60,690 nt of DNA from Bacteroidales bacterium. Lineage in GTDB: Bacteria; Bacteroidota; Bacteroidia; Bacteroidales; F082. The stretch covers positions 1 through 60,690 of the forward strand of contig JALNZT010000030.1 of assembly GCA_023229135.1 (NCBI GenBank). Reading direction: 5' to 3'. Every line of letters begins with the position of its first letter. The first letter of the stretch is position 1. The notes below the pieces were generated by a model that was given only the letters and a program-made list of their open reading frames with translations, was not told the DNA's origin and did no database searches. Below are positions 60,590 through 60,690 of this stretch, in pieces. The position numbers and the translations under genes were made by a program.

Positions 60590-60690
60590 ATGAAAGTTAT
60601 CGTTCTGAACTGTGGAAGTTCATCCATAAAATATCAGTTATTTGAAATGCCTTCAAAGAATGTGTTGGCCAAAGGTCTTGTCGATAAAAT
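60590..60690 (+). CDS. ackA: Acetate kinase, N-terminal fragment (runs off the window)
   Basis: The visible ~33 residues read MKVIVLNCGSSSIKYQLFEM, the acetate kinase N terminus with the phosphate-binding N-C-G-S-S-S-x-K motif. It turns acetyl phosphate and ADP into acetate and ATP. It completes a pta - dehydrogenase - ackA cluster. Confidence 0.92.
   Translation, partial: MKVIVLNCGSSSIKYQLFEMPSKNVLAKGLVDK

Overview
The window looks like chromosomal DNA of a member of the Bacteroidota, probably order Bacteroidales or a close relative. The evidence is: repeated sigma-ABfr-type promoters (TTG, about 20 nt, TAnnTTTG); secreted proteins ending in type IX secretion (T9SS) C-terminal domains; the block DUF4271 - hemD - rnpA - yidD - S41 protease, a gene order I associate with this group; weak Shine-Dalgarno sites; and pta/ackA plus a short cytochrome bd oxidase, which fit an anaerobic or microaerobic life. 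No rRNA, tRNA or CRISPR array was recognised.

Layout. 1-6.1 kb: a minus-strand array of three RHS C-terminal 'tips'. They share an almost identical core but carry different toxin-like ends, each followed by a small lipoprotein or membrane protein that looks like an immunity gene. An IS3-family element has cut the middle toxin about 20 codons before its natural end. 6.1-12.9 kb: an NhaC-type antiporter, two poorly characterised genes (one with a half transglycosylase-like domain), and a CsgG-like/LPP20-like envelope pair. 12.9-20.5 kb: housekeeping genes (pRiA4b ORF-3-like, tcdA, tatD, cydAB, an NRDE protein, a flippase-like membrane protein) separated by structured repeats. 20.7-25.9 kb: a small heat-shock protein, a TPR-histidine kinase/LytTR pair, a stand-alone LytTR protein, a lipoprotein and a beta-barrel-like protein. 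Two copies of a covarying inverted-repeat element sit in this stretch.

26.4-45.8 kb: an AT-rich exoprotein and glycan region. Two neighbouring FG-GAP-type exoproteins share an 821-bp duplicated 5' half but carry different catalytic domains (GH5-like and SASA esterase-like). A third large exoprotein has FG-GAP-like repeats near its C terminus, and there is a beta-helix exoprotein. Between them lie three GT-C-type membrane proteins and a GT2 glycosyltransferase. All four exoproteins have T9SS-type tails.

46-60.7 kb: a flavin-binding protein, an M28-PDZ peptidase, GtrA, a RES/Xre toxin-antitoxin pair with its promoter and operator-like sites, a ChaN-like protein, cytidine deaminase, a 184-bp tandem repeat built of three hairpins, an O-antigen-ligase-like protein, the S41-yidD-rnpA-hemD-DUF4271 block, and the pta - 3-hydroxyacyl-CoA dehydrogenase - ackA acetate/butyrate-type fermentation cluster, which runs off the right edge.

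The most unusual signals are the modular RHS tip/immunity array with its IS-severed toxin, and two families of non-coding repeats whose stems change on both sides at once: 21.3/25.2 kb, and 51.7-52.3 kb with a relative at 19.3 kb. All functional statements come from reading motifs by eye; no database search was run.
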